From: Planctomycetaceae bacterium
GTDB lineage: Bacteria; Planctomycetota; Planctomycetia; Planctomycetales; Planctomycetaceae
Length of the DNA stretch: 64,000 bases
Assembly (NCBI GenBank): GCA_021732975.1
Contig: JAKFWC010000024.1
Span: forward strand, 62,001-126,000
Direction: 5' to 3'
The first letter of the stretch is position 1. Each line of letters starts with the position of its first letter. The position numbers were made by a program, and so were the translations under genes. Below, in pieces: positions 56,628 to 64,000 of the stretch. The notes below the pieces were generated by a model that saw only the letters and a list, made by a program, of their open reading frames with translations, was not told the DNA's origin and ran no database searches.

Positions 56628-56951
56628 TCACGCGGATTCCGCTAGTTCCCCCGCGGGTTCGGTCACCACGTCGGCTTCACCGATCGCCTGTTTTCCCAGC
56701 GGCGTGAGCTGATAGCGCATGCCGAGTTCGCGGTTCGTCAGATCGAACTTGAGGAAACCAAACGCGATCAGACGGCCATGCACGACGGACAAGGTCGCCG
56801 GATCCACCTGGGGAATCTGTGCTGCCCGGGGAATCCAGCCATCAAATTCCGGCGTTGTTGCGCGGGCCGAGACTTGGAAATCCCAGTAATGCCGCAGGGC
56901 CGCCTTCCAGGAAGGGTTGCGGCGCAGTTGGTCCAGCTCGAAGTCGTTCAT
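56628..56951 (-). CDS. Small conserved-type protein, possibly winged-helix
   Basis: 107 residues. The C-terminal half (DPATLSVVHGRLIAFGFLKFDLTNRELGMRYQLTPLGKQAI) has the pattern of a winged helix: a recognition-like helix, then a beta hairpin and the LTPLGKQ ending common to MarR-like domains. The N-terminal half is rich in aromatic and basic residues. It has no signal peptide. It converges with the OmpA-like gene. No specific family or target is known, and the DNA-binding reading is an inference from pattern. Confidence 0.65.
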   Translation of the reverse strand: MNDFELDQLRRNPSWKAALRHYWDFQVSARATTPEFDGWIPRAAQIPQVDPATLSVVHGRLIAFGFLKFDLTNRELGMRYQLTPLGKQAIGEADVVTEPAGELAESA

Positions 56952-57151
56952 GCCTTCGAGTATCGGACCCGATTAACCGGCGTTCATAATTCATGTTGCG
57001 CCCGCGGTGCCATCGGTACAAGCTGCGCGCCCGTACCAATCTGCCTGCGCGGCGGGGTTTGGTCCGGAAACGAGTTCCGGAAGGAACGGCACTCAAGTTT
57101 GGCCACACGGGTTGAATCAGCGCGAGGCGCGAAACCGCAAGCGGGGTCGCC

Positions 57152-58558
57152 TCACATATTCGTCTTGGCATCGACGACATCACCGAGAACCGCGTTCAGC
57201 GCTTCGTTCACGATGGAATCGTGTCGGTGGTCCTGCGAATAGACGCGGAAAATGCAGAAGCTCATCGGTAACGCGCGGAACAGATCGTCGTCGTGGAGTT
57301 CCTGCGGAGTACCGACGGCGGGATCCAGCAGAAAATTCTGCCCTCCCGCGGGGAGACGACCGCTCGGCCGGTGATAGTGCCGGGCGACATCGATCTTGAG
57401 CGGAATTTCCCGCAGCGCAGCCGGCAACCGATCCCGAACCCGTCGCAGAATCAAATCGGGCGCTGAGAAAATCGAAGTCCGTTCGGCCATTCCGGAGTGA
57501 AAGTTGAGCGTTTTTTCGGACGCCATCTTCCATTGGACCTGTCGCGATAAAATCTGCCGCCACCGATGCCCCAAGTCACGAAGTTCCGGTTGTGGCGAAG
57601 TCGCCCACCGCTGCACATCCACCAGGAATGATGACTCGGTCAAATCGCGATAGGCGCTCAGATTGTCGAGCGGGCTTCCTTGAAACAGATTTTGCATCGT
57701 CTCCGCGAACAAGTCCTCCAAGGCGAGATCGAGCGCCCGGACCGTGCGATGGAAATAGACCGTGCGAAACAGATTTGCCCGCGTTTCCACGAAGTTGATC
57801 AACGTCGGCAACCCACGGGCATGGATCGTCAGCCCTGCCGAGGTGAAGAACGTGTAGTGCAGAATCCGGTGCAGATCGAACGCGCGGATGTTGTAACCGG
57901 TCATGTAGGCATCGCGGAGCACAAAATCCATGTTGTCGACGGTGTAGATGCCGCTGAAGAGGGCGCGCAGCTTTCGTAACCAGTCGGGATGGCCGTCTTC
58001 ATCCTTTCCACCGCGCTTGGGGCGACGGATCAGCCATGCGATTTGACTCGGTTCGAGCTCTTCCAGAGGTTGCAACGATCCGCGCGGATTGCGGCGGATG
58101 CGGCGCAACAGATCACCGAGTTCCTGTTCGATAATCACGCCGCCGATGTCTTCGTGCGTGAGGTTGAACTGGTCGAGATAATGATCGTCAAAGAAGTGCC
58201 CGAACGGTCCGTGGCCGACATCGTGCAGCAACGCTGCCATGCGGACGAGGCTTTCCACATACCCCCGCGATGGCACATTCGGACAGACATTCGCCAGCGA
58301 GTCGTACCAGTGTTCAATGGCCAGAGAACTGAGGTGCATCGCCCCGAGAATGTGCTGGAACCGCATGTGTTCCGCCGACGGAAAGACCCACCACGCCGTC
58401 TGCAACTGGTGAATCTGCCGCATCCGCTGTACCCACGGATGATCGATGATCTCCTGTTCGGCGACTTCCCCCACGGGTAATCCCGCCTTGGCAATGAACG
58501 GAATGTACCCGTGAATCGGGTCGTGGGACAAACTCTCATTGACGAAATCGCGTACCAT
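57152..58558 (-). CDS. HD domain phosphohydrolase (dNTPase/SAMHD1-like)
   Basis: 468 residues. The HD domain starts near residue 40: RMRQIHQLQTAWWVFPSAEHMRFQHILGAMHL with H69, then AALLHDVGHGPFGH with H112-D113, and later the metal aspartate in GIYTVDNMDFVLRDAYMTG. The RFQHSLG-like and LLHDVGHGPFGH forms match the SAMHD1/dGTPase-like branch, so a nucleotide triphosphohydrolase activity is likely; the exact substrate is unknown. I chose the ATG at 58558 over one 15 bases upstream because MVRDFVN fits better. It lies 71 bases after the SGNH-like gene on the same strand. Confidence 0.9.
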   Translation of the reverse strand: MVRDFVNESLSHDPIHGYIPFIAKAGLPVGEVAEQEIIDHPWVQRMRQIHQLQTAWWVFPSAEHMRFQHILGAMHLSSLAIEHWYDSLANVCPNVPSRGYVESLVRMAALLHDVGHGPFGHFFDDHYLDQFNLTHEDIGGVIIEQELGDLLRRIRRNPRGSLQPLEELEPSQIAWLIRRPKRGGKDEDGHPDWLRKLRALFSGIYTVDNMDFVLRDAYMTGYNIRAFDLHRILHYTFFTSAGLTIHARGLPTLINFVETRANLFRTVYFHRTVRALDLALEDLFAETMQNLFQGSPLDNLSAYRDLTESSFLVDVQRWATSPQPELRDLGHRWRQILSRQVQWKMASEKTLNFHSGMAERTSIFSAPDLILRRVRDRLPAALREIPLKIDVARHYHRPSGRLPAGGQNFLLDPAVGTPQELHDDDLFRALPMSFCIFRVYSQDHRHDSIVNEALNAVLGDVVDAKTNM

Positions 58559-58629
58559 CCGTGACGGCCTCAAACATAGGGATCAACAACCGCCATCGTA
58601 GCGATTTCATCGAGCGCTGTTGAGGCGTC

Positions 58630-59781
58630 CTACCGCGGTGTCCCTCCCACCGGCAGCCGATGGCTGGCGGGGGTCACTGTCCCGGGCTGAAAATAGGGGC
58701 TAGACCACGGTCCCGGCAGCCGTTCGCGAATCCCCTGGGCAACGAGTTCCGCCAGGTTGCGGTGTTCGTCGAGGCTCCATTCCGTGGCCTCGGCCGGGGA
58801 TGTCTCTTCAAAGGCGGCGCGGGCATCGATGCCGGTGACTCCCGTTTGCTTGAGCAACTCACCCAGTGCCGAGTAGAAGGACACGTCGCTCAACGGGGCG
58901 ACCGGTTCGTCTTCCTGATGGCCCAGATGACGCCCTCGCGACGGGCTGGCCACAATCAACATCCGCGTATGCCGGGATTCGCACCGCGCAAAGAGTTCAC
59001 GCAGTGGTGCCAAACTCCGCACGATCTGGTCTCGCGGCAGTTCCTCTTTTGATCGGGAACGACTGCTCTCACCATCCGCCGACCATTCGCCCATCAGGCG
59101 CTGCCAACCGCAATCGATGAGTCGAAACTCACTCCGCAATCGGGTCACGATGTTCGGGGACTTCGGCAGCGGATGTTCCGGCGGCGAACAACTCACAGGT
59201 TGCCCCTGGCGATCGCGGGTCATCCATTTTCGCAGACTGACATCTTGCTGAATGTCTTGCGCATCGATCATCACCAACAGAGCGTCCGGTTGCAGCAACG
59301 ACACCGTCCGCTCGAAATGAATGAGGGCGACGCTCGGCCCGCCCACCGGCAAGCCGGCATTGACGACCTCGATCGGATAATTCACACCGCTTTGCAACGC
59401 GGCTTGTAGTTGAACACAAAACGTTTCCGGTTCCGCGCAATCGGGGGCGATAAGATTCGCATCCCCGAGGCATACGATGCGAAACACGCCTGCCGGTTTG
59501 GGGACCGTGACATCACCGCCACGCATTCCCCAGCGGTTGGTACGAAAGACAAAAGGTTCGCCCTCGTCCGGATGCAGCGTGGTTCGATGCAACGGGCGCA
59601 ATTCCCAACCCGTCACATGCGACGCGACCGCCGCCGGAATGGGGGCGGAATTCTGCGCGGGCGGCGGGGGGCTAGTGATTATCGCGACGCGCAAACCGAC
59701 TTCCGCGAGAGCGATCAGGGACGCAAGGCCGACGACGGCTCCCAGGCAGCATTTTCCACAGCGGAACACCCAGCGGACCAT
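58630..59781 (-). CDS. SGNH hydrolase-like protein lacking the nucleophile serine
   Basis: 383 residues. An N-terminal hydrophobic anchor (about 11-36) suggests membrane attachment with an external domain. The SGNH fold is seen in FVFRTNRWGMRGGD, then block I IVCLGDANLIA, the VVNAGLPVGG glycine/asparagine region, and the terminal TEWSLDEHRNLAELV block with Asp and His. In block I the sequence is GDAN at 106-109, so alanine stands where serine is expected (GDS). Unless another serine takes over, it should not be catalytic. The ATG at 59781 places the anchor at the N-terminus; the upstream open frame overlaps the methyltransferase gene end. Confidence 0.75.
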   Translation of the reverse strand: MVRWVFRCGKCCLGAVVGLASLIALAEVGLRVAIITSPPPPAQNSAPIPAAVASHVTGWELRPLHRTTLHPDEGEPFVFRTNRWGMRGGDVTVPKPAGVFRIVCLGDANLIAPDCAEPETFCVQLQAALQSGVNYPIEVVNAGLPVGGPSVALIHFERTVSLLQPDALLVMIDAQDIQQDVSLRKWMTRDRQGQPVSCSPPEHPLPKSPNIVTRLRSEFRLIDCGWQRLMGEWSADGESSRSRSKEELPRDQIVRSLAPLRELFARCESRHTRMLIVASPSRGRHLGHQEDEPVAPLSDVSFYSALGELLKQTGVTGIDARAAFEETSPAEATEWSLDEHRNLAELVAQGIRERLPGPWSSPYFQPGTVTPASHRLPVGGTPR

Positions 59782-59929
59782 AGCGACAGCTTCTGCGCTA
59801 GCGACATCCTTTCCCTCGCGCGAACGCCAACTGTAAGCGAAGACCGGCGAACAGGGCAAGAGGCATTTCCGGCGCGAAGATGCATTGAATACACTGGATG
59901 CAGAGAGTGCCACCCGAGCGAATGAGTCT

Positions 59930-60964
59930 TTATGCTTTGATCGCGAGCACGGCATCCAATGGTGATTCCGTCACGACGCCTTGAACTTGCGTGAAGCCGT
60001 GCTGTTCCAACAGTGCCGAATACTCGGCAAGGGTTCGCTCGCGACCTTCGGTGCAGGTGAGCATGTTCAGATCCTGCATTTGAGCCCATAACGGCCCAGT
60101 CTTGTCGTCGCGCAGCAATTTTTCGGCGATGAGAATCCCGCCACCGCTCGGCAGCACACCGGAAATGCGTTGCAGCAATTGGTGGATTTTCGGCGCATCC
60201 CAATCGTGCAGGATGCGACCAAGGGCGTACAGATCGGCGGCGGGCAACGGGTCGGTGAAGAAGTCGCCACCAACGATTTGCACGCGCTTTGCGACATCCG
60301 TGGTGGCGACCATTTCCGTTGCCAACGGGACAGCGTCGGGAAGATCGAACACGGTGGCCCGCAAGTGGGGATATTGTCGACACGCCGCCACCGCAAGGTG
60401 ACCGGTCGCGCCGCCGAGATCCACCAGATGCTGGAACGGCGCGAGGCTCACCGCGCGGACCACATGCGGCGAACTGATCACGCCGAAGCCGTGCATCCCC
60501 ATCAGAAACTCGCGCTTCCGCTCGGGTGTCTGAAAGAAGTGCGAGAAGATCGGGGCATCCCAACCGTAGACCTGTTTCCAACGATGCGTACCCTCGCGGA
60601 TGGCGTCATCGAGATGCGCCCACAGCCCCCACATCACATCGTTGGAGAAATTCAGATACCCGGTCAATCGCTGTGGACTCGTCGCGGTGAGATACGCGGT
60701 CGCTGCCGCAGTATTGTGATAGTGCTCGCCGTCCCAATGCAACAGGCTGAGTCCCACGCACGCATCAAGCAACCGGCGTTGTGATTCTGGATGCGTTCCC
60801 AGTTCCGCAGCGACAGCATCCGCGGTTTGCCCACTCTTCGCCAGAAAATCGAACACGCCGAGTTTCAGCGCCGCGAACATCACTTTCGACCGTCGAAACG
60901 CCGCGAGAAGCTCGAGCACGACGAACGGATCGGGGTCAGCGACAGGATGCACGGCATCGGCCAT
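59930..60964 (-). CDS. SAM-dependent O-methyltransferase (acetylserotonin/HIOMT-like class)
   Basis: 344 residues. The N-terminal dimerisation winged helix (about 15-95: MFAALKLGVFDFLAKSGQTADAVAAELG) is followed by the methyltransferase domain, with the SAM motif LVDLGGATGHLAVA near 190, ATVFDLPDAV, and GRILHDWDAPKIHQLL with the usual catalytic histidine (HDW). Such enzymes methylate hydroxyl groups of small aromatic or polyketide-like molecules. No biosynthetic cluster surrounds it, so the substrate is unknown. A strong inverted repeat lies on its 5' side and separates it from the upstream gene. Confidence 0.9.
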   Translation of the reverse strand: MADAVHPVADPDPFVVLELLAAFRRSKVMFAALKLGVFDFLAKSGQTADAVAAELGTHPESQRRLLDACVGLSLLHWDGEHYHNTAAATAYLTATSPQRLTGYLNFSNDVMWGLWAHLDDAIREGTHRWKQVYGWDAPIFSHFFQTPERKREFLMGMHGFGVISSPHVVRAVSLAPFQHLVDLGGATGHLAVAACRQYPHLRATVFDLPDAVPLATEMVATTDVAKRVQIVGGDFFTDPLPAADLYALGRILHDWDAPKIHQLLQRISGVLPSGGGILIAEKLLRDDKTGPLWAQMQDLNMLTCTEGRERTLAEYSALLEQHGFTQVQGVVTESPLDAVLAIKA

Positions 60965-61030
60965 TCGGAAGTCTCAGCATGGGACGATAAAACCCGGCCA
61001 CGAACATCGTAACCGGGTCGTAAAGCAGAT

Positions 61031-61087
61031 GTAGGGTGGCTGTGCCCACCAATTCACGGCAGTCATGGTGGGCACAGCCCACGCTAC
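61031..61087. repeat. Inverted repeat at the stop of the LURP-one-like gene
   Basis: Perfect 14-bp arms GGCTGTGCCCACCA (61038-61051) and its reverse complement (61066-61079), with partial pairing beyond on both sides and a 14-base loop. It starts at the stop codon of the minus-strand gene, so it probably serves as its terminator, but it also looks like a dispersed repeat. Confidence 0.68.
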
Positions 61088-61677
61088 TTCGTCTCTTTGA
61101 ACACGGTATCGATCGCCAGCCCCGCGGCGAGCAGCAGCGTCACGAGACCCGTGTTGCCGCTGACTTCTGGAGCGAGCGAGACCACGTAGTTATCCGCCGA
61201 CGTGAAAAGTTCCTTCGCCATCCCGGCCCACTTCTTGGCCACGGTGCCCCATTCTTTACCTGAGGCACTCAGCAGTTTGAAGTTCCAGCCCTTCCAGTCT
61301 CCTTTGACCTCGCCGACCTGCTTGTCGTTGTTGTCGAAGAGCAGGAACCCGCCACCGAGCGAGAGGATTTTGCTCTTGAAGTAACCCATCTGTTCGCCGT
61401 CAGCGTTGTTGACAGTGACTTTGGTCCGCAGGAAACCGACACCGCGACGGATCGTGAAGACCACATCGTCGGTGTCGCCTTCGGTGATGACGACCTTCGT
61501 GGGCATCAGTTGCTTGTTGATCAGCAATCGCAGAAACGTTACCAGACCGCCGGGCTTTTCTTCCGCCACGCCAACTTTCTCGTTGGTTTCCGGATCAAAG
61601 ATGTCGTACTTGTCGCAGAGCTTGAAAATCCCGGCGTGTTCTTTGATGAGGTACGTGTTGAGATCGAGCAATGCCAT
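61084..61677 (-). CDS. LURP-one-related / phospholipid scramblase-like protein
   Basis: 197 residues. The order of strands (YLIKEHAGIFKLCDKYDIFDPETNEKVGVAEE, then FTIRRGVGFLRTKVTVNNADGEQMGYFKSKILSLGGGFLLFDNNDKQVGEV) matches the LURP-one-related and scramblase beta barrel. A hydrophobic C-terminal stretch (GLVTLLLAAGLAIDTVF) may sit in a membrane. In eukaryotes scramblases move lipids across membranes; bacterial members have no firm role. I chose the ATG at 61677 with GGGATC upstream; the frame extends to 61791, but that part is unlike a protein N-terminus. hisF lies 114 bases upstream on the same strand. Confidence 0.8.
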   Translation of the reverse strand: MALLDLNTYLIKEHAGIFKLCDKYDIFDPETNEKVGVAEEKPGGLVTFLRLLINKQLMPTKVVITEGDTDDVVFTIRRGVGFLRTKVTVNNADGEQMGYFKSKILSLGGGFLLFDNNDKQVGEVKGDWKGWNFKLLSASGKEWGTVAKKWAGMAKELFTSADNYVVSLAPEVSGNTGLVTLLLAAGLAIDTVFKETK

Positions 61678-61791
61678 GAAATGATCCCGCGGCATAGGTG
61701 ACCAAACGGCGACGACGTTGACGCATCGTGATGTTAGCGACCGCGCGGAAACAACTCCACCGAAACCCTGGGAATGCATTCCCAGAGACAT

Positions 61792-62577
61792 TCATGCAGG
61801 AGACAGCGTGTTGAACCGCATCGGCACGCCGCGCTCGGCGAGGTATTGCTTCGTCTCGCCGATGGGGTGTGTCCCGTAGTGGAAAATGCTGGCGGCAAGG
61901 GCTGCGTGGGCGTGACCCTCGGTTAAGACATCATAAAGATGTTGCGGATGGCCCGCTCCGCCGCTGGCGACGACGGGGATATTCACGGCATCCGCCACGG
62001 CCCGCGTGATCGGCAGGTCGTACCCGTTCTTCGTGCCATCGGCATCCATCGAGGTCAACACGATTTCCCCCGCCCCTAACCGTTCAACCTCTTTCGCCCA
62101 AGCGACGGCTTCCAGTCCCGTAGGAACACGACCGCCGTTGATGTGGACTTCCCAGAATTCCCGGCCATCTTTCTGCACGCGCTTCGGGTCGATGTTGACC
62201 ACGATGCACTGGCTGCCAAATTTCAACGCAGCTTCCCGAATCAAGTCGGGATTCGTCACCGCGGTCGAGTTGATCGACACCTTGTCGCACCCGGCTTTGA
62301 GCAGCTCGCGAATGTCGTCGACGGTCCGAATCCCCCCACCGACGGTGAGCGGCATAAAGACGACTTCCGATGTCCGTCGGACGACATCGAGAATGATCCC
62401 GCGCTGTTCGTGACTCGCCGTGATGTCGAGAAACACGAGTTCATCGGCCCCCTGCTCTTCATATCGAGCCGCGATTTCCACGGGATCGCCTGCATCCCGC
62501 AACTGCAGGAAGTTGACTCCCTTGACGACCCGCCCGGCATGCACATCGAGACAGGGAATAATCCGCTTCGCCAACAT
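61792..62577 (-). CDS. hisF: Imidazole glycerol phosphate synthase subunit HisF
   Basis: 261-residue TIM-barrel cyclase of histidine biosynthesis. With HisH it turns PRFAR and ammonia into imidazole glycerol phosphate and AICAR. The motifs are complete: [16 protein letters not shown] with the catalytic D11, [31 protein letters not shown] with the second catalytic aspartate, and [13 protein letters not shown]. Length is normal. No other his gene is nearby. It is divergent from ruvX with 144 bases between. Confidence 0.97.
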   Translation of the reverse strand: MLAKRIIPCLDVHAGRVVKGVNFLQLRDAGDPVEIAARYEEQGADELVFLDITASHEQRGIILDVVRRTSEVVFMPLTVGGGIRTVDDIRELLKAGCDKVSINSTAVTNPDLIREAALKFGSQCIVVNIDPKRVQKDGREFWEVHINGGRVPTGLEAVAWAKEVERLGAGEIVLTSMDADGTKNGYDLPITRAVADAVNIPVVASGGAGHPQHLYDVLTEGHAHAALAASIFHYGTHPIGETKQYLAERGVPMRFNTLSPA

Positions 62578-62721
62578 TTCAGAACATCCAAAGAAACTCG
62601 CTTGCGCCTTGCAGAATCAACCAGACCGCGCTCTATCGAATGTCACAATCATCGGAGACATCCAACGCTTCCGACACGCCGCAACTCCTCAAAGTTCGAC
62701 GAATGCAGTATCGTACCGAAT

Positions 62722-63192
62722 ATGGTTGAAATCAGCACGACAACGCCGATAGATCCGCCGCCGTTTCCGCGTCGCGGCACACTGGCGGGGGTGGATCACG
62801 GACGGAAGCGGATTGGGTTAGCCGTCTCGAATTCCGACCAGACGATGGCCATGCCGGTCAGCACGCTCGACTCCAAGTCGCGCGTGCATGACGAACAGCA
62901 TCTGCGGAAGTTCCGTGATGATTACGCCATCGTCGGCTGGGTGATCGGCTTGCCCCTCTTCAAAAGTGGCGACGAAAGCCCGCAATCGGCGGTCGTCCGC
63001 AAATTTGGGCGATGGCTGGAGCAAACGTTGGGGCGGCCCGTCACCTATTGGGATGAGCGGCTGACCTCTCACGCCGCGGAAGCCAAACTCGCGATGCTCG
63101 GAGAAAGCCCAAGTCGTGATAAAAGCCGTGTCGATGGTTTGGCGGCCCAAATCATTTTGCAGGCGTATCTGGATCACGCTCCCCCGCGGTGA
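62722..63192 (+). CDS. ruvX: Holliday junction resolvase RuvX/YqgF family
   Basis: 156 residues of the RuvX/YqgF RNase H-like family. The first acidic site is in [17 protein letters not shown], then [17 protein letters not shown], the [12 protein letters not shown] segment with the conserved DER(L/F)T motif, and the final [18 protein letters not shown] with the last aspartate. It probably acts in 16S rRNA end maturation or in resolving Holliday junctions. I chose the ATG at 62722; the frame is open much further upstream, but that lies over hisF. About 17 extra residues precede the core. Confidence 0.92.
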   Translation: MVEISTTTPIDPPPFPRRGTLAGVDHGRKRIGLAVSNSDQTMAMPVSTLDSKSRVHDEQHLRKFRDDYAIVGWVIGLPLFKSGDESPQSAVVRKFGRWLEQTLGRPVTYWDERLTSHAAEAKLAMLGESPSRDKSRVDGLAAQIILQAYLDHAPPR

Positions 63193-63200
63193 TTAGATTG

Positions 63201-63276
63201 TGTGCCACGGCTCTGTGAGCCGTGCAAGATCAGAAAACGCTGTAAAGAATCGCACGGCCGACACGGCCGTGGCACA
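63201..63276. repeat. Nested double inverted repeat
   Basis: Outer arms TGTGCCACGGC (63201-63211) and its reverse complement (63266-63276) enclose two small hairpins that each reuse one outer arm: CACGGCT / AGCCGTG with a 5-base loop, and CACGGCC / GGCCGTG with a 5-base loop. The sequence can therefore switch between one long stem and two short ones. It follows ruvX and may act as its terminator. Confidence 0.72.
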
Positions 63277-63325
63277 CCGAATGATTCCCTCAACGAACAA
63301 TGATCCCCTGCCGGAGGCACGAAAG

Positions 63326-64000
63326 ATGGCTGGTCTCGATCGGGAGGAGTATATCGAGCAGGCCTATTTTTTCCGGACCTTTGGCGAACGGCTCGATGAG
63401 AATTTGCCGGCGCAGGAGATTCTTGAAAGCCTGCGGGAAGAAGTGCTGGCGACGACGAAACTGCCAATGGCCATCGATGTCATGCGCGGTGAACTGATAC
63501 ACCAAGGTCGTTTGAGCGACGGCATGGTTCACCTGCCGCACTACTTCGCGCCGTTTCAGACATTCGTCATGCAGAAATCGGAAGAGGACAAAACGAAGTT
63601 CGATCAACGGACGGCGTTGCACATTCTGGAACGGGAAGCGAAGTACCGGAGCGAGAATCCCTCCGCCGCGGGATTATTCGTCTATCAATTTGAATGCCTG
63701 GCCCGGAATCGACTGGGGTATGACCGCGGTCTCGAAGCGATGGCGACCGATCCGTTGTACGATCCGCTGTGGCGCGAATGGGTCCGTAAGATTCGGCAAC
63801 GGCTCGGGGAACACGAGTTTGCCGATCTGATTTACGCCCGTTCGGAATGGTATCTCGAAGAAAAACGCCGGGCGGGACAAGCAGACTATGTACCTCCTGC
63901 GCCGATTCTCTTCGGCAAGTCGGAAGGCCGCATCGCCAAAGCCAATCGGGGCAAAGACCCGTTGTATCTCTTCGCCGCATTGCAACGACAATTGGGTTAT
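63326..64000 (+). CDS. Conserved-type protein of unknown function (3' partial)
   Basis: The frame runs from ATG 63326 to the window end, at least 225 residues, without a stop. GGAGG lies 8 bases before the ATG. The protein is soluble, mostly helical, and rich in charged and aromatic residues, with segments such as LDREEYIEQAYFFRTFGERL and MVHLPHYFAPFQTFVMQKSEE. I recognise no family. The strong ribosome site and sustained amino-acid composition support a real gene. Confidence 0.78.
   Translation, partial: MAGLDREEYIEQAYFFRTFGERLDENLPAQEILESLREEVLATTKLPMAIDVMRGELIHQGRLSDGMVHLPHYFAPFQTFVMQKSEEDKTKFDQRTALHILEREAKYRSENPSAAGLFVYQFECLARNRLGYDRGLEAMATDPLYDPLWREWVRKIRQRLGEHEFADLIYARSEWYLEEKRRAGQADYVPPAPILFGKSEGRIAKANRGKDPLYLFAALQRQLGY

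Overview
The window is GC-rich bacterial chromosome, almost certainly from a member of the Planctomycetes. The evidence is a DUF1501 gene next to a DUF1549/DUF1553 gene with a planctomycete-type cytochrome c site, a secreted protein carrying the LEP-x-ESRRLLAA N-terminal motif, a redoxin/CxxCH/copper-monooxygenase fusion, and many small proteins of types seen mainly in that phylum. An L,D-transpeptidase suggests a peptidoglycan wall. No rRNA operon and no CRISPR array were seen. I cannot assign a genus.

Layout. 0-4.5 kb: two tandem HDOD signalling proteins (the first cut by the window edge), a membrane protein and a secreted redox fusion protein. 4.6-14.6 kb: a zinc-ribbon protein, then a chemotaxis cluster cheA-cheW-mcp-cheB-cheR, in which CheA is a hybrid kinase with two CheW-like domains and its own receiver domain. 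14.6-20.2 kb: the DUF1501/DUF1549-DUF1553 pair, a small exported protein and a LysM-L,D-transpeptidase. 20.4-23.5 kb: zwf, an acyl-carrier-like protein and a flippase-like membrane protein. 23.8-26.9 kb: a small membrane protein, an LpxH-like metallophosphoesterase paired with a BtaA-like betaine-lipid enzyme, and an acidic small protein.

27.0-33.5 kb is an iron-sulfur assembly locus: a SufR-like regulator, a stand-alone nuoB-like gene, sufC, sufB, a Uma2-type nuclease, sufD and a Rieske-DUF59 (SufT-like) fusion. 33.7-40.7 kb holds a Tat-exported DUF3500 protein, a TIM-barrel protein, an HTH-EIIA fusion, an alpha/beta hydrolase, a PIG-L deacetylase, a PP2C phosphatase and phosphofructokinase.

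40.8-46.1 kb is the most unusual region. A tRNA-Val gene lies at its right edge, and a 20-bp copy of the tRNA 3' end, with a similar terminator beside it, lies 5.3 kb away at its left edge. Between them are one giant repetitive surface protein and a decayed tyrosine recombinase. I read this as a degenerate tRNA-integrated element.

46.3-64 kb returns to ordinary chromosome: a two-gene membrane operon flanked by related inverted repeats, dusB, a transglutaminase, a thioredoxin-like exported protein, a PIN-PhoH ATPase, a DASS anion transporter, an OmpA-like lipoprotein, an HD phosphohydrolase, an SGNH-like protein that lacks its serine, an O-methyltransferase, a LURP-one/scramblase-like protein, hisF, ruvX and a truncated conserved gene. 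Four related hairpins each sit between convergent genes and probably act as two-way terminators.
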